This document shows positions 21,520 to 28,890 of a stretch of DNA of 52,705 nt, piece after piece (the stretch's first letter is position 1; every line of letters begins with the position of its first letter). The stretch spans positions 1-52,705 of the forward strand of contig QHUJ01000122.1 of the NCBI GenBank assembly GCA_003221895.1. The letters are read 5' to 3'. The position numbers were made by a program, and so were the translations under genes. The stretch is from Gemmatimonadota bacterium. GTDB taxonomy: Bacteria; Gemmatimonadota; Gemmatimonadetes; Gemmatimonadales; GWC2-71-9. Under the pieces are notes generated by a model. The model was not told where the DNA came from and made no database searches. It saw nothing but the letters and a program-made list of their open reading frames with translations.

Positions 21520-22509
21520 ATGCGACGAATTTTTAGCGGCATCCAGCCCTCCGGCGAACTCCACATCGGCAACTACCTCGGCGCGGTGCAGAACTGGGTC
21601 CGGCTGCAGACCGAGTATGACTCACTGTTTTGCGTCGTCGACCTGCACGCGATCACGCAGGACTACGACCCCAAGAGCCTGTCCTCGCTCACGCTCGATA
21701 TGGCGGTGAGCCTCTACGCGGCCGGTCTCGATCCCGACAAATGCATCGTGTTCGTCCAGTCGCACGTCGCCGAGCACACCGAGCTCAACTGGCTGCTCAC
21801 ATCGGTGACGCCACTCGGTGAGCTCGAACGCCAGACCCAATTCAAAGACAAAGCGCAGCGCCAGGAGAGCATCCTTGCGGGACTGCTGGCCTATCCCGTC
21901 CTGCAGGCGGCGGACGTGTTGCTCTATAAAGCTAGCCTGGTCCCGGTGGGAGAGGATCAGGTGCAACACCTGGAGCTGATGCGGGAAATCGCGCGCCGCT
22001 GGAACGCGCGCTACGGCGAGGCTTACTTCCCCGAGCCTCAGCCGCTGCTCACCAGGACCAAGCGGGTCCTGGGACTCGACGGCAAGGCAAAGATGTCCAA
22101 GAGCCTGGGCAACACCATCGGCCTGTTCGAGTCGCCCGAGGCGATCTGGGAGAAGCTGCGGCCCGCCGCCACCGACCCCGCGCGCGTGACACGGAAGGAT
22201 CCCGGCACGCCCGAGATCTGCAACCTCTACACGCTGCACCAGGGGTTCTCGCCGCCGGCAACGGTCGAGGAGGTCGCGGACAAATGCCGCACCGCGGGGT
22301 GGGGCTGCCTCGACTGTAAGCGCAAGCTCGCCGACCACATGATCGCCACCCTCGCCCCGATGCGGGAGCGGGCGGCCGCGTTGAAGCGCGACCCCGCCGG
22401 CGTGATGGCGCGGCTGCGCGCGGGCGCCGACAAGGCGCGCAACCTCGCGCGCCGCACGATCGCCGACGTGCGCGATCGGATGGGGTTCTTGAAAGCAGGA
22501 GAGGACTGA
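21520..22509 (+). CDS. trpS: Tryptophanyl-tRNA synthetase
   Basis: This class I synthetase charges tRNA-Trp. It is 329 aa, with the HIGH-type motif HIGN at 15-18 and KMSKS at 191-195. The start ATG at 21520 gives the usual MRRIFSGIQPSGELHIGNYLG. Any promoter must lie inside suhB. The stop shares a base with the next ATG (TGATG). Confidence 0.97.
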   Translation: MRRIFSGIQPSGELHIGNYLGAVQNWVRLQTEYDSLFCVVDLHAITQDYDPKSLSSLTLDMAVSLYAAGLDPDKCIVFVQSHVAEHTELNWLLTSVTPLGELERQTQFKDKAQRQESILAGLLAYPVLQAADVLLYKASLVPVGEDQVQHLELMREIARRWNARYGEAYFPEPQPLLTRTKRVLGLDGKAKMSKSLGNTIGLFESPEAIWEKLRPAATDPARVTRKDPGTPEICNLYTLHQGFSPPATVEEVADKCRTAGWGCLDCKRKLADHMIATLAPMRERAAALKRDPAGVMARLRAGADKARNLARRTIADVRDRMGFLKAGED

Positions 22510-23195
22510 TGGTGGCGAGTCGATTGATTGAGATCTTCCGGCTCGATCTCATGCTGCAGATCGGCCTGGCCACGCTTCTCGGCGGAGCGATCGGGATGGA
22601 GCGCGAGCTGGGCGGCAAGCCGGCGGGCCTTCGGACCAACATCCTCATCTGCATCGGGTCGGTTCTCTACACGCACCTTTCGCTGGCGATGCTGACCGGC
22701 AGCACCGGAGCGATTCCCGTCGGCACCGACACGACCCGCGTGGCCGCGCAGATCGTGACCGGCGTCGGTTTCATCGGCGCGGGAACCATTCTGCATGCGC
22801 GCGGCGCCGTGGTGGGACTGACCAGCGCCGCCACGATCTGGGTCGTCGCCGCGATCGGCATCGCGCTCGGCAGCGGTTACTACCTCGAGGGCGTCGGCAC
22901 CACCCTCGCCGTGCTCGTGGTGCTCGCCGGGCTGGGCCGCGCCGAGAAGATCCTGCAAGCGCACTCCATGCAGTCGACGATCACTATTCACGCGCGCCCC
23001 GGACCGACCGTGCTCGAGGACCTGGAAACGCTGGTGCGCCGGACCGGACTCGATATTCTGACCATCTCGAACCGGCAGGAGAACGTCGATCTGGTGATCG
23101 AGCTGGAATTGCGCGGGTCGAAGCGCCTCTACGATCAGGCGGTCGTGACATTGCTGCACCACAACCACGTCCGCACCGTTTCCACGGGGGAGTGA
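22509..23195 (+). CDS. MgtC/SapB family membrane protein
   Basis: The N-terminal 145 residues hold about four hydrophobic segments with the family signatures LGGAIGMERELGGKPAGLRT and TGVGFIGAGTIL. The remaining 80 residues form a soluble C-terminal domain of ACT-like appearance. MgtC proteins are linked to Mg limitation and, in Salmonella, to F-ATPase inhibition; the role here is unknown. It is translationally coupled to trpS and overlaps the next gene (GTGA). Confidence 0.9.
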   Translation: MVASRLIEIFRLDLMLQIGLATLLGGAIGMERELGGKPAGLRTNILICIGSVLYTHLSLAMLTGSTGAIPVGTDTTRVAAQIVTGVGFIGAGTILHARGAVVGLTSAATIWVVAAIGIALGSGYYLEGVGTTLAVLVVLAGLGRAEKILQAHSMQSTITIHARPGPTVLEDLETLVRRTGLDILTISNRQENVDLVIELELRGSKRLYDQAVVTLLHHNHVRTVSTGE

Positions 23196-24229
23196 CGGCG
23201 AGGCGCCTGGTGGTGGATCTCGCGTCGCCCCGCGCATCCTGGCGCATCCCGGCCGCGCGCGTGAGTGAAATCGGTGCGGCGCTGGGAAAGCAGTGGGAGC
23301 TGGTCGAAATCCGCACTCCCGCCTCCTCCGATGGAGACGGCGCGTCGGGGAGCGGATCGCCTGAGGCGATCGCCGCCGCGCAGGGCGCCGAGATCTACAT
23401 CGGGTACGGGATCGCGGCGGGCGTTGCGACGGCAAGCAAGGGAACGCTGCGGTGGGTGCACAGCGGCACCGCCGGCATCGGCTCGAGTATCGCGCAGCTC
23501 CGCGGCAGCGGCATTCAGCTGACGAACTCCGCGGGTGTGCACGCCGAGCCGATGGCGGATTGGGTGATCGCGGCGATCGCGTACTTCGCGCGCGGGCTGG
23601 ACCGCATGGCGGTCGCGCAGCGCGAGGGACGCTGGGCCAAGGAAGAATTCGCCGATCATGCCGAAATGCTCCCCGAGCTGAGGGATGTGCGTGTCGGCAT
23701 TCTCGGCCTCGGCGGGATCGGCAACGCCGTCGCGCGACGCGCGGTGGGTCTCGAGATGCCGGTGGCGGGCGTGCGCCGCCACGCGCGCCGGGGCGGTCCC
23801 GCTGGCGTCCGCTGGGTCGGCGGTCTGAACGACCTGCCGCGACTCGCGGCGGAAAGCGATTGCCTCGTGATCGCGGCCCCGCACACCGCGGAGACGGCCG
23901 GCGTCGTCAATCGCCAGGTGCTGGAGCGCCTGCCGCGGGGCGCGCTCGTGATCAACGTGTCGCGCGGCTCGCTGCTCGACGAAGCGGCGCTGCTGGCGCT
24001 GCTCGATTCCGGTCAGCTGCGGGGCGCCGCGCTGGATGTCTTCGCGACGGAGCCGCTGCCCGCCGGGCACCCCTTCTGGAAGCACCCGCGCGTCCTGATG
24101 AGCCCGCATGTGAGCGCGGTCACCAGCCGCTTCTGGGAGCGGGAGACGGCTTTGATCGTGGACAACATCAAACGCTATCTTGCAGGTGCGCCCCTCACGA
24201 ACGTCGTCGATCTGGAAGCCGGGTACTGA
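23192..24229 (+). CDS. D-2-hydroxyacid dehydrogenase family protein
   Basis: This is an NAD(P)-dependent 2-hydroxyacid/2-oxoacid oxidoreductase. It is 345 aa. The Rossmann motif GLGGIG occurs near 172, with the catalytic triad Arg (NVSRGSLLDE), Glu (FATEPLP) and His (MSPHVSAVT). The N-terminal substrate domain is divergent. The substrate cannot be assigned; glyoxylate/hydroxypyruvate-type or phosphoglycerate-like activity is possible. The GTG start overlaps the upstream stop, and the stop abuts pilT. Confidence 0.9.
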   Translation: MTARRLVVDLASPRASWRIPAARVSEIGAALGKQWELVEIRTPASSDGDGASGSGSPEAIAAAQGAEIYIGYGIAAGVATASKGTLRWVHSGTAGIGSSIAQLRGSGIQLTNSAGVHAEPMADWVIAAIAYFARGLDRMAVAQREGRWAKEEFADHAEMLPELRDVRVGILGLGGIGNAVARRAVGLEMPVAGVRRHARRGGPAGVRWVGGLNDLPRLAAESDCLVIAAPHTAETAGVVNRQVLERLPRGALVINVSRGSLLDEAALLALLDSGQLRGAALDVFATEPLPAGHPFWKHPRVLMSPHVSAVTSRFWERETALIVDNIKRYLAGAPLTNVVDLEAGY

Positions 24230-25393
24230 ATGGAAAAGATCATCAAGGCCGCCGTGGACCGCGGGGCGTCCGACCTGCACATCAAGGCCGGCGACGTCTT
24301 CCGGGCGCGCATCAATGGGCGGCTGGTTCCTCTCACCAAGCAGCGCCTGACGCCCGAGCAGACCAAGGCCATCGCGAAGCAGCTCATCTCCAATGACGAC
24401 GACCGCAGCCGCCTCGACAAGCTGCGGGACTACGATTGCTCCTGGGGCGTGCCGGGCATCGGGCGGTTCCGCGTCAACATCCTGCGGCAGCGCTCGTCGT
24501 TCATGATCGTGATGCGCGTGATCCCCTTCGATGTACCCACGTTCGAGACGTTGAAGCTTCCCGCCGTCCTCGCCGATGTGGCGACCACCGAGCGGGGCAT
24601 GATCCTCGTCACCGGGGTCACCGGGTCGGGCAAGAGCTCCACGATGGCGGCGATCATCAATTACATCAATCAGACCCAGCACCGCCACATCCTCACGCTC
24701 GAAAACCCGATCGAGTTCCTGCATCGCGACATCAATTGCTCGGTGACGCAGCGGGAAATCGGCGTGGATACCGACGATTTCCGCACCGGCCTGCGGGCCG
24801 CCCTGCGCCAGGACCCCGACGTGATCCTGATCGGCGAAATGCGCGACGCTGAGACCGTCGACACGGCGCTGAAGGCCGCGGAAACCGGTCACGTGCTCGT
24901 CTCGACACTGCACACGCCGGATGCGGTCACGACCGTGAACCGGATCATCTCGATGTTTCCGCCGGAGGAGCAGGATATCGCGCGGCTGCGTCTGTCGGAG
25001 GCGCTGCACGCGGTCGTGTCGCAACGGCTGCTGCCGCGCGCCGACGGCCACGGCCGCGTCGCCGCGCTCGAGGTCCTGCTTGCCACCGGCGCGGCACGCG
25101 ACATGATTCGCGAGCGCGATCGCACGGCATCGCTCCCGGACTACATCAAGGCGTCACGTGAGCAGTACGGCATGCAGACGTTCGACCAGCAGCTGATGGA
25201 TCTCGTCGCCGACGATGTCGTGACGTTCGAGACGGCCCTCGCCGCCTCGTCCAATCCCTCCGACTTCCAGCTGCAGGTGCGCACGCTGCGGCGCCGCCCC
25301 CGGGTGGGCGTGCCGGCGCAAGCGCTGCCGGGGCAGGCCGAGGAGAAGCCGGCGGGCATCGCGGACGATCTGTCCAACATGCTGCCGCCGTGA
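24230..25393 (+). CDS. pilT: Type IV pilus retraction ATPase PilT/PilU family
   Basis: This hexameric ATPase disassembles type IV pili and powers twitching. It is 387 aa. ASDLH is at 13-17, Walker A GVTGSGKS at 129-136, the Asp box follows in LENPIEFLHRD, Walker B-like IGEMRD is at 201-206 and the His box TGHVLVSTLHTPDA at about 219-232. The last 40 residues are Pro/Arg-rich and divergent. It starts directly after the dehydrogenase stop and overlaps the next gene. No other pilus gene is in the window. PilU rather than PilT cannot be excluded. Confidence 0.92.
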   Translation: MEKIIKAAVDRGASDLHIKAGDVFRARINGRLVPLTKQRLTPEQTKAIAKQLISNDDDRSRLDKLRDYDCSWGVPGIGRFRVNILRQRSSFMIVMRVIPFDVPTFETLKLPAVLADVATTERGMILVTGVTGSGKSSTMAAIINYINQTQHRHILTLENPIEFLHRDINCSVTQREIGVDTDDFRTGLRAALRQDPDVILIGEMRDAETVDTALKAAETGHVLVSTLHTPDAVTTVNRIISMFPPEEQDIARLRLSEALHAVVSQRLLPRADGHGRVAALEVLLATGAARDMIRERDRTASLPDYIKASREQYGMQTFDQQLMDLVADDVVTFETALAASSNPSDFQLQVRTLRRRPRVGVPAQALPGQAEEKPAGIADDLSNMLPP

Positions 25394-26274
25394 TTTCGCG
25401 CTGGCCGCTGGGAATTTTCGCGCCCATTCCCACGCCGTTCGACCCCACGACCGGCGACCTCGCGCCGGCGCAGCTGCTGCAGAACGTCGCGCGCCTCTGC
25501 GCTGACGGCGTGCACGGCATCGTGGTATCCGGGACCACGGGCGAGGCCCCGCTCCTCGATCCCGACGAGCAGCGCCAGCTCGTGGCGGTCGCGGGGGAGG
25601 CGACGACGAATGCCACCTGGTTGATTGTGGGAACCGGCGGCGAATCGACGCGGCAAACGATCGCGCTCACCAAGGCGGCCGCTGCCGAAGGTGCCGATGC
25701 CGTGCTGGTCCGCGCGCCGTCGTACTTCTCCGCGCAGACAACGACCGCAAGCCTCGTCGCGCACTTTCACGCGGTCGCGGACGCGAGTCCGGTGCCGGTG
25801 TTGATTTACAACATTCCCAAGTACACGCGCCTGTCGCTCGATCCGGCGATGCTGCAGCAGCTGGCGGATCACGAGCAGATCGTTGGCGTGAAGGACTCGT
25901 CCGGCGACCTGAGTAATCTCGCGGCGTATCGCGAGGCCGTGCCGCGGTGGACGGTACTGGCGGGCTCGGCGTCATTGCTGTTTGCAGGGCTCGAGCTCGG
26001 TTGCCAGGGCGGCGTGGTGGGCGTGGCCTGCTACGCGCCGAGCCTGTGTGTGCAGCTGCTCCGCGAGTTCGAGCACGGTGATCGGGTGGCCGCCGGCCGC
26101 CTTCAGGAGCGGATCACGCCGCTCGACAAGGAAATCGTCGGCAAGTTCGGCCCCGCCGGCGTGAAGGCGGCGATGGATGCCGTCGGATTGTACGGCGGAC
26201 CGGTGCGCCCTCCGCTCGCGCCGCTCTCGGCGGCGGATCGCGAGCGCGTCAGCGCGCTCGTGCGCGGTGACTGA
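25390..26274 (+). CDS. DapA/HOGA-family aldolase (dihydrodipicolinate synthase-like)
   Basis: This is a class I (Schiff-base) TIM-barrel aldolase of the DHDPS/N-acetylneuraminate lyase superfamily. It is 294 aa. GTTGEAP at 48-54, Tyr140 (IYNIP) and the Schiff-base Lys168 (GVKDSSGD) are in place. True DapA usually has GTTGES and carries the Arg that binds the substrate carboxylate near 138; the AP here and the pilT/peptidase context favour a 4-hydroxy-2-oxoglutarate or related aldolase. The GTG start overlaps pilT by 4 nt. Confidence 0.85.
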   Translation: MISRWPLGIFAPIPTPFDPTTGDLAPAQLLQNVARLCADGVHGIVVSGTTGEAPLLDPDEQRQLVAVAGEATTNATWLIVGTGGESTRQTIALTKAAAAEGADAVLVRAPSYFSAQTTTASLVAHFHAVADASPVPVLIYNIPKYTRLSLDPAMLQQLADHEQIVGVKDSSGDLSNLAAYREAVPRWTVLAGSASLLFAGLELGCQGGVVGVACYAPSLCVQLLREFEHGDRVAAGRLQERITPLDKEIVGKFGPAGVKAAMDAVGLYGGPVRPPLAPLSAADRERVSALVRGD

Positions 26275-27163
26275 CTACGGCGTGCTGTTTCGCGCGCTGG
26301 CGATTTCGCGGCTCGCGGGAACTCCCAATCATGAGAAGGTTCGTGAGATCCTGAAGCGCGAGCTCGAGGCGCGCGGGTTTTCCGTCGAACAGCACGCGTT
26401 CTCGGGCCGACCCGCGCGTGTGCTGCTCGGCGCACCGCGTGTGGTGCACGGCATCAACCTGATCGCTCGGCCGTCCGGCCGTCCGGCGGTCCGACCGTCC
26501 GTCTGGCTGGTCGCGCATTACGATTCTAAAGGCCAGCCCATCTCGATGGCGTTACGCCTTCTCGGATTCGGCGCGCTGCTGATCGGACTGATCGGGCTGC
26601 TCTTCGCCCCCCCCCTCGCCCCCGTGCCGGCCCTTGCCGCCATCGCTCTCGGGGGGGGGGCAGCAATCGCCCTGCTGAATCGCGTGACGGACAACTCGCC
26701 CGGTGCGGTCGACAATGCCACGGCGCTCGTGACCGTTTTCATGACGCTCGACCAGCTTCCTCGCGGCATCCCGGTTGGTGTCGTGTTTCCCGATGCCGAG
26801 GAGTTCGGTCTGGTGGGCGCGCGAGCATTGGTCAGCGATCGCGCTGCCTGGTTTACTGATGCGGCCGTCATCAACCTGGATGGTCTGGACGATACCGGCC
26901 GAGCGACAGCATTCATGCACCGTCCCGGCACAATCAGCGCAGCGATTGTGGCTGCGCTTCGGGCACGTGCGTGGCGCTGGCTACCCGTGGTCGTGGACGG
27001 CATTGCGCTGGCGCGCGTGAGTAGGGAGTGCGTCACGATCATGAAGGGGAACTGGCGCACCATGCGCGTTGTGCACCGGCCCGAGGATGCGGTCGATCGC
27101 GTCAGATTGGATGGGGCGGCGCTTGTCGCGGCGGGGCTAGCGCGGGTGTTACGCGCTCCCTAG
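26267..27163 (+). CDS. M28-type zinc peptidase with membrane insertion
   Basis: The start is taken as GTG 26267, which overlaps the aldolase by 8 nt; the frame open from 26177 encodes non-family residues. The protein is 298 aa. M28-type metal ligands can be placed: His84/Asp86 (AHYDS), Asp149 (AVDNATA), Glu178-Glu179 (DAEEFG), Asp205 (NLDG) and His270 (VVHRP). Two hydrophobic segments (about 96-113 and 119-137) are inserted between the first and second ligands, so the catalytic domain is probably membrane-tethered. The second segment is encoded across a ten-G run. Confidence 0.8.
   Translation: MTDYGVLFRALAISRLAGTPNHEKVREILKRELEARGFSVEQHAFSGRPARVLLGAPRVVHGINLIARPSGRPAVRPSVWLVAHYDSKGQPISMALRLLGFGALLIGLIGLLFAPPLAPVPALAAIALGGGAAIALLNRVTDNSPGAVDNATALVTVFMTLDQLPRGIPVGVVFPDAEEFGLVGARALVSDRAAWFTDAAVINLDGLDDTGRATAFMHRPGTISAAIVAALRARAWRWLPVVVDGIALARVSRECVTIMKGNWRTMRVVHRPEDAVDRVRLDGAALVAAGLARVLRAP
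26651..26660 (+). repeat. Ten-G homopolymer inside the M28 gene
   Basis: The tract encodes Gly-Gly-Gly plus the first base of Ala within the second hydrophobic segment. Homopolymers of this length can slip during replication or cause sequencing errors. The frame shown is the one that keeps the downstream metal ligands. Confidence 0.8.
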
Positions 27164-27203
27164 CTTCTTTCGGAGGAGCCCGGCGCATGGCCCCGGGTCC
27201 TTG

Positions 27204-27229
27204 GGCCCCCCCAGCGGGGGCCTTTTTTT
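27204..27229 (+). terminator. Intrinsic terminator / attenuator just before purA
   Basis: GGCCCCC (27204-27210) pairs with GGGGGCC (27216-27222) around a 5-nt loop, followed by seven T at 27223-27229. The purA ribosome binding site (AGGAG, 27235-27239) begins 5 nt later, so no promoter fits between. An alternative pairing of GGCCC at 27189-27193 with GGGCC at 27203-27207 overlaps the left arm. Either it ends the upstream operon with purA reached by read-through, or it is a conditional attenuator. Confidence 0.75.
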
Positions 27230-27244
27230 CGTCCAGGAGCGTGC

Positions 27245-28531
27245 GTGTTCGGTCCCAAGACGCAGTGCGTCGTGGTCGTCGGTGCTCAGTGGGGCGACGA
27301 GGGGAAGGGCAAAGTCGTCGACGTGCTCGCCGAGCGCGCGGACCTGGTGGTGCGCTATCAGGGCGGCGCCAACGCGGGACACACGGTTGACACGGGTGAG
27401 GGTAAGTCGTTCGTCCTGCATCAGATACCATCGGGTATCCTGCAGGGCGCGGTGTGCGTGATGGGGAACGGCGTCGTGCTCGATCCCGAACAGCTCTTCG
27501 CCGAGCTCGATGCGCTCGAGGCGCGCGGCGTCCGCACCGATCACAAGCTGCACATCTCCGACCGAGCCCATCTGACGCTCCCGTATCACAAGCTGCTCGA
27601 CCGCGCCCGCGAGAAAAAGGACCAAATCGGCACCACAGGGCGGGGGATCGGGCCGACCTACGAGGACAAATACGGACGCCGCGGCGTCCGGGTGGGCGAT
27701 CTCCGCAATCTCGCGCGTGCTCAGGAAGCCGTGCGGGCGCGCGTCGCAGCAGCGAACCAAATGCTGGGAATGCTGGGAGCGGCGAGCGCGGAGCAAGCAG
27801 ATCCGGAAGAGCACGTGCAGCTGCTTGAACGGCTGGCGCCCCGACTCCTTCCGTTAGCGGTCGATGCGGGGCGCGTGGTCTGGGAAGCGTTGGAGCGCGG
27901 CGAGGCCGTGTTGCTGGAGGGGGCGCAGGGCGCGCTGCTCGACGTCGATCACGGGACCTACCCGTACGTCACGTCATCCAACACGACGGCGGGCGGCGCC
28001 GCGGTCGGCGTGGGGATCGGGCCCACAGCGATCGATGCGGTACTCGGTGTTGTGAAGGCCTACACGACGCGAGTCGGGAATGGGCCATTGCCCACCGAAG
28101 CGGCGCCCAATGTCGCCGAGCGCATTCGCGAGCTGGGGGGTGAATTCGGCGCGACAACGGGGCGGCCGCGGCGCTGTGGATGGTTCGACGCGGTGGTGGT
28201 ACGGTACGCGGTGCGGGTGAATGGCCTGACGGGGCTAGCGGTCACGAAGCTGGACGTGCTCGACACGTTCGCGGAGATACCGGTGGGGGTCGGCTATCGG
28301 CTGGACGGCGAGATCATCGACAGCATGCCGGCGGACGTGGAGACGATCGCGCGGGTCGAGCCCATCTATGAGACGGTACCCGGCTGGCAGAAGAAGCTGT
28401 CAGAGGTGCGGCGGCTCGCCGATCTTCCCGCAGCGGCGCGGGCATATGTGGATCGACTGCAGGATCTCGCGGGGGCGCCGATTCGATATGTGAGCGTGGG
28501 GACGCGGAGAGATCAGATCATCGAGGTCTGA
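27245..28531 (+). CDS. purA: Adenylosuccinate synthetase
   Basis: PurA makes adenylosuccinate from IMP, aspartate and GTP in AMP synthesis. It is 428 aa, full length, with GDEGKGK at 17-23 (catalytic Asp18), GHT with His46, and the GTTGRGIGPTYEDK segment. The GTG start at 27245 has AGGAG 5 nt upstream. The 5' region carries a hairpin and T-run (27204-27229) and, before it, a strong GGAGGAG (27172-27178) in front of an ATG at 27187 that opens a Pro/Ala-rich leader frame through the hairpin. Confidence 0.97.
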   Translation: MFGPKTQCVVVVGAQWGDEGKGKVVDVLAERADLVVRYQGGANAGHTVDTGEGKSFVLHQIPSGILQGAVCVMGNGVVLDPEQLFAELDALEARGVRTDHKLHISDRAHLTLPYHKLLDRAREKKDQIGTTGRGIGPTYEDKYGRRGVRVGDLRNLARAQEAVRARVAAANQMLGMLGAASAEQADPEEHVQLLERLAPRLLPLAVDAGRVVWEALERGEAVLLEGAQGALLDVDHGTYPYVTSSNTTAGGAAVGVGIGPTAIDAVLGVVKAYTTRVGNGPLPTEAAPNVAERIRELGGEFGATTGRPRRCGWFDAVVVRYAVRVNGLTGLAVTKLDVLDTFAEIPVGVGYRLDGEIIDSMPADVETIARVEPIYETVPGWQKKLSEVRRLADLPAAARAYVDRLQDLAGAPIRYVSVGTRRDQIIEV

Positions 28532-28654
28532 CGGCTTTTGCAAAACGCCAACTATCGTGCATAAAGCAACGCAGTTTGTGTAAGCTGTTACGCTGGGAGC
28601 GATTGCCGTGACAGAACTTACGCGACGGGCACTGTTCTTGCCCTTTCATCGTCC
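28532..28654 (+). promoter_or_regulatory. Non-coding leader upstream of the riboswitch; candidate promoter
   Basis: No gene is seen in this stretch after purA. TTGCAA at 28538-28543 followed after 17 nt by ATAAAG (28561-28566) is a tentative promoter; other AT-rich -10 candidates occur near 28578. A small hairpin GGGCA/TGCCC lies at 28627-28643. The region is less GC-rich than its surroundings. Confidence 0.3.
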
Positions 28655-28655
28655 G

Positions 28656-28745
28656 GATTCTCTGCTCAGGGCAAACCGTCGGTGACGGCGGGGCGCAAAG
28701 CCAAGGGGTCTCGGATGTGTTGAGACAGCCCGGCTGCCAGAGGCG
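28656..28745 (+). promoter_or_regulatory. Class I cyclic-di-GMP riboswitch (GEMM-I)
   Basis: The aptamer signature is clear: CTCAGGGCAAACC at 28665-28677, a 6-bp helix (28676-28681 with 28686-28691) capped by a GUGA (GNRA) tetraloop at 28682-28685, then GGGCGCAAAGCC at 28691-28702. A second helix follows with GTCTC/GAGAC arms near 28708-28726, and CCCGGCTGCCAG closes the fold. The order and the two conserved boxes match GEMM-I RNAs such as Vc2. An intrinsic terminator lies 84 nt downstream, as expected for a transcription-controlling switch; glycerate kinase is the next gene. Confidence 0.88.
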
Positions 28746-28828
28746 TGTTCAGCGCCAGCCCGAGGGCGAGAAGGAGTTCGCTTCGCTCACATCGGGTTCT
28801 AGGGCGCACGGTGTGCGGCAGGCGATCA

Positions 28829-28862
28829 CCCCCTGGGGAAACCCAGGGGGTTCTCGTTTTTT
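28829..28862 (+). terminator. Intrinsic terminator downstream of the c-di-GMP aptamer
   Basis: A perfect 9-bp stem (28829-28837 with 28842-28850) is capped by GAAA and followed by TTCTCG and six T. It lies between the riboswitch and glycerate kinase and is the likely expression platform. The spacer between aptamer and terminator holds further possible pairing (CCCGA near 28760 with TCGGG near 28793). Confidence 0.88.
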
Positions 28863-28890
28863 GGGACTTGTCGTCGGTTAAGTTCGCTCC

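Noticed and set aside
25390-26274. Confident naming as dapA (lysine biosynthesis)
   Set aside because: The Schiff-base lysine and tyrosine are present, but GTTGEAP and the context fit other aldolases of the superfamily equally well.
28600-28890. tRNA or other structured RNA gene between purA and glxK
   Set aside because: No cloverleaf or TPsiC-like box was found; the conserved boxes fit the GEMM-I aptamer.
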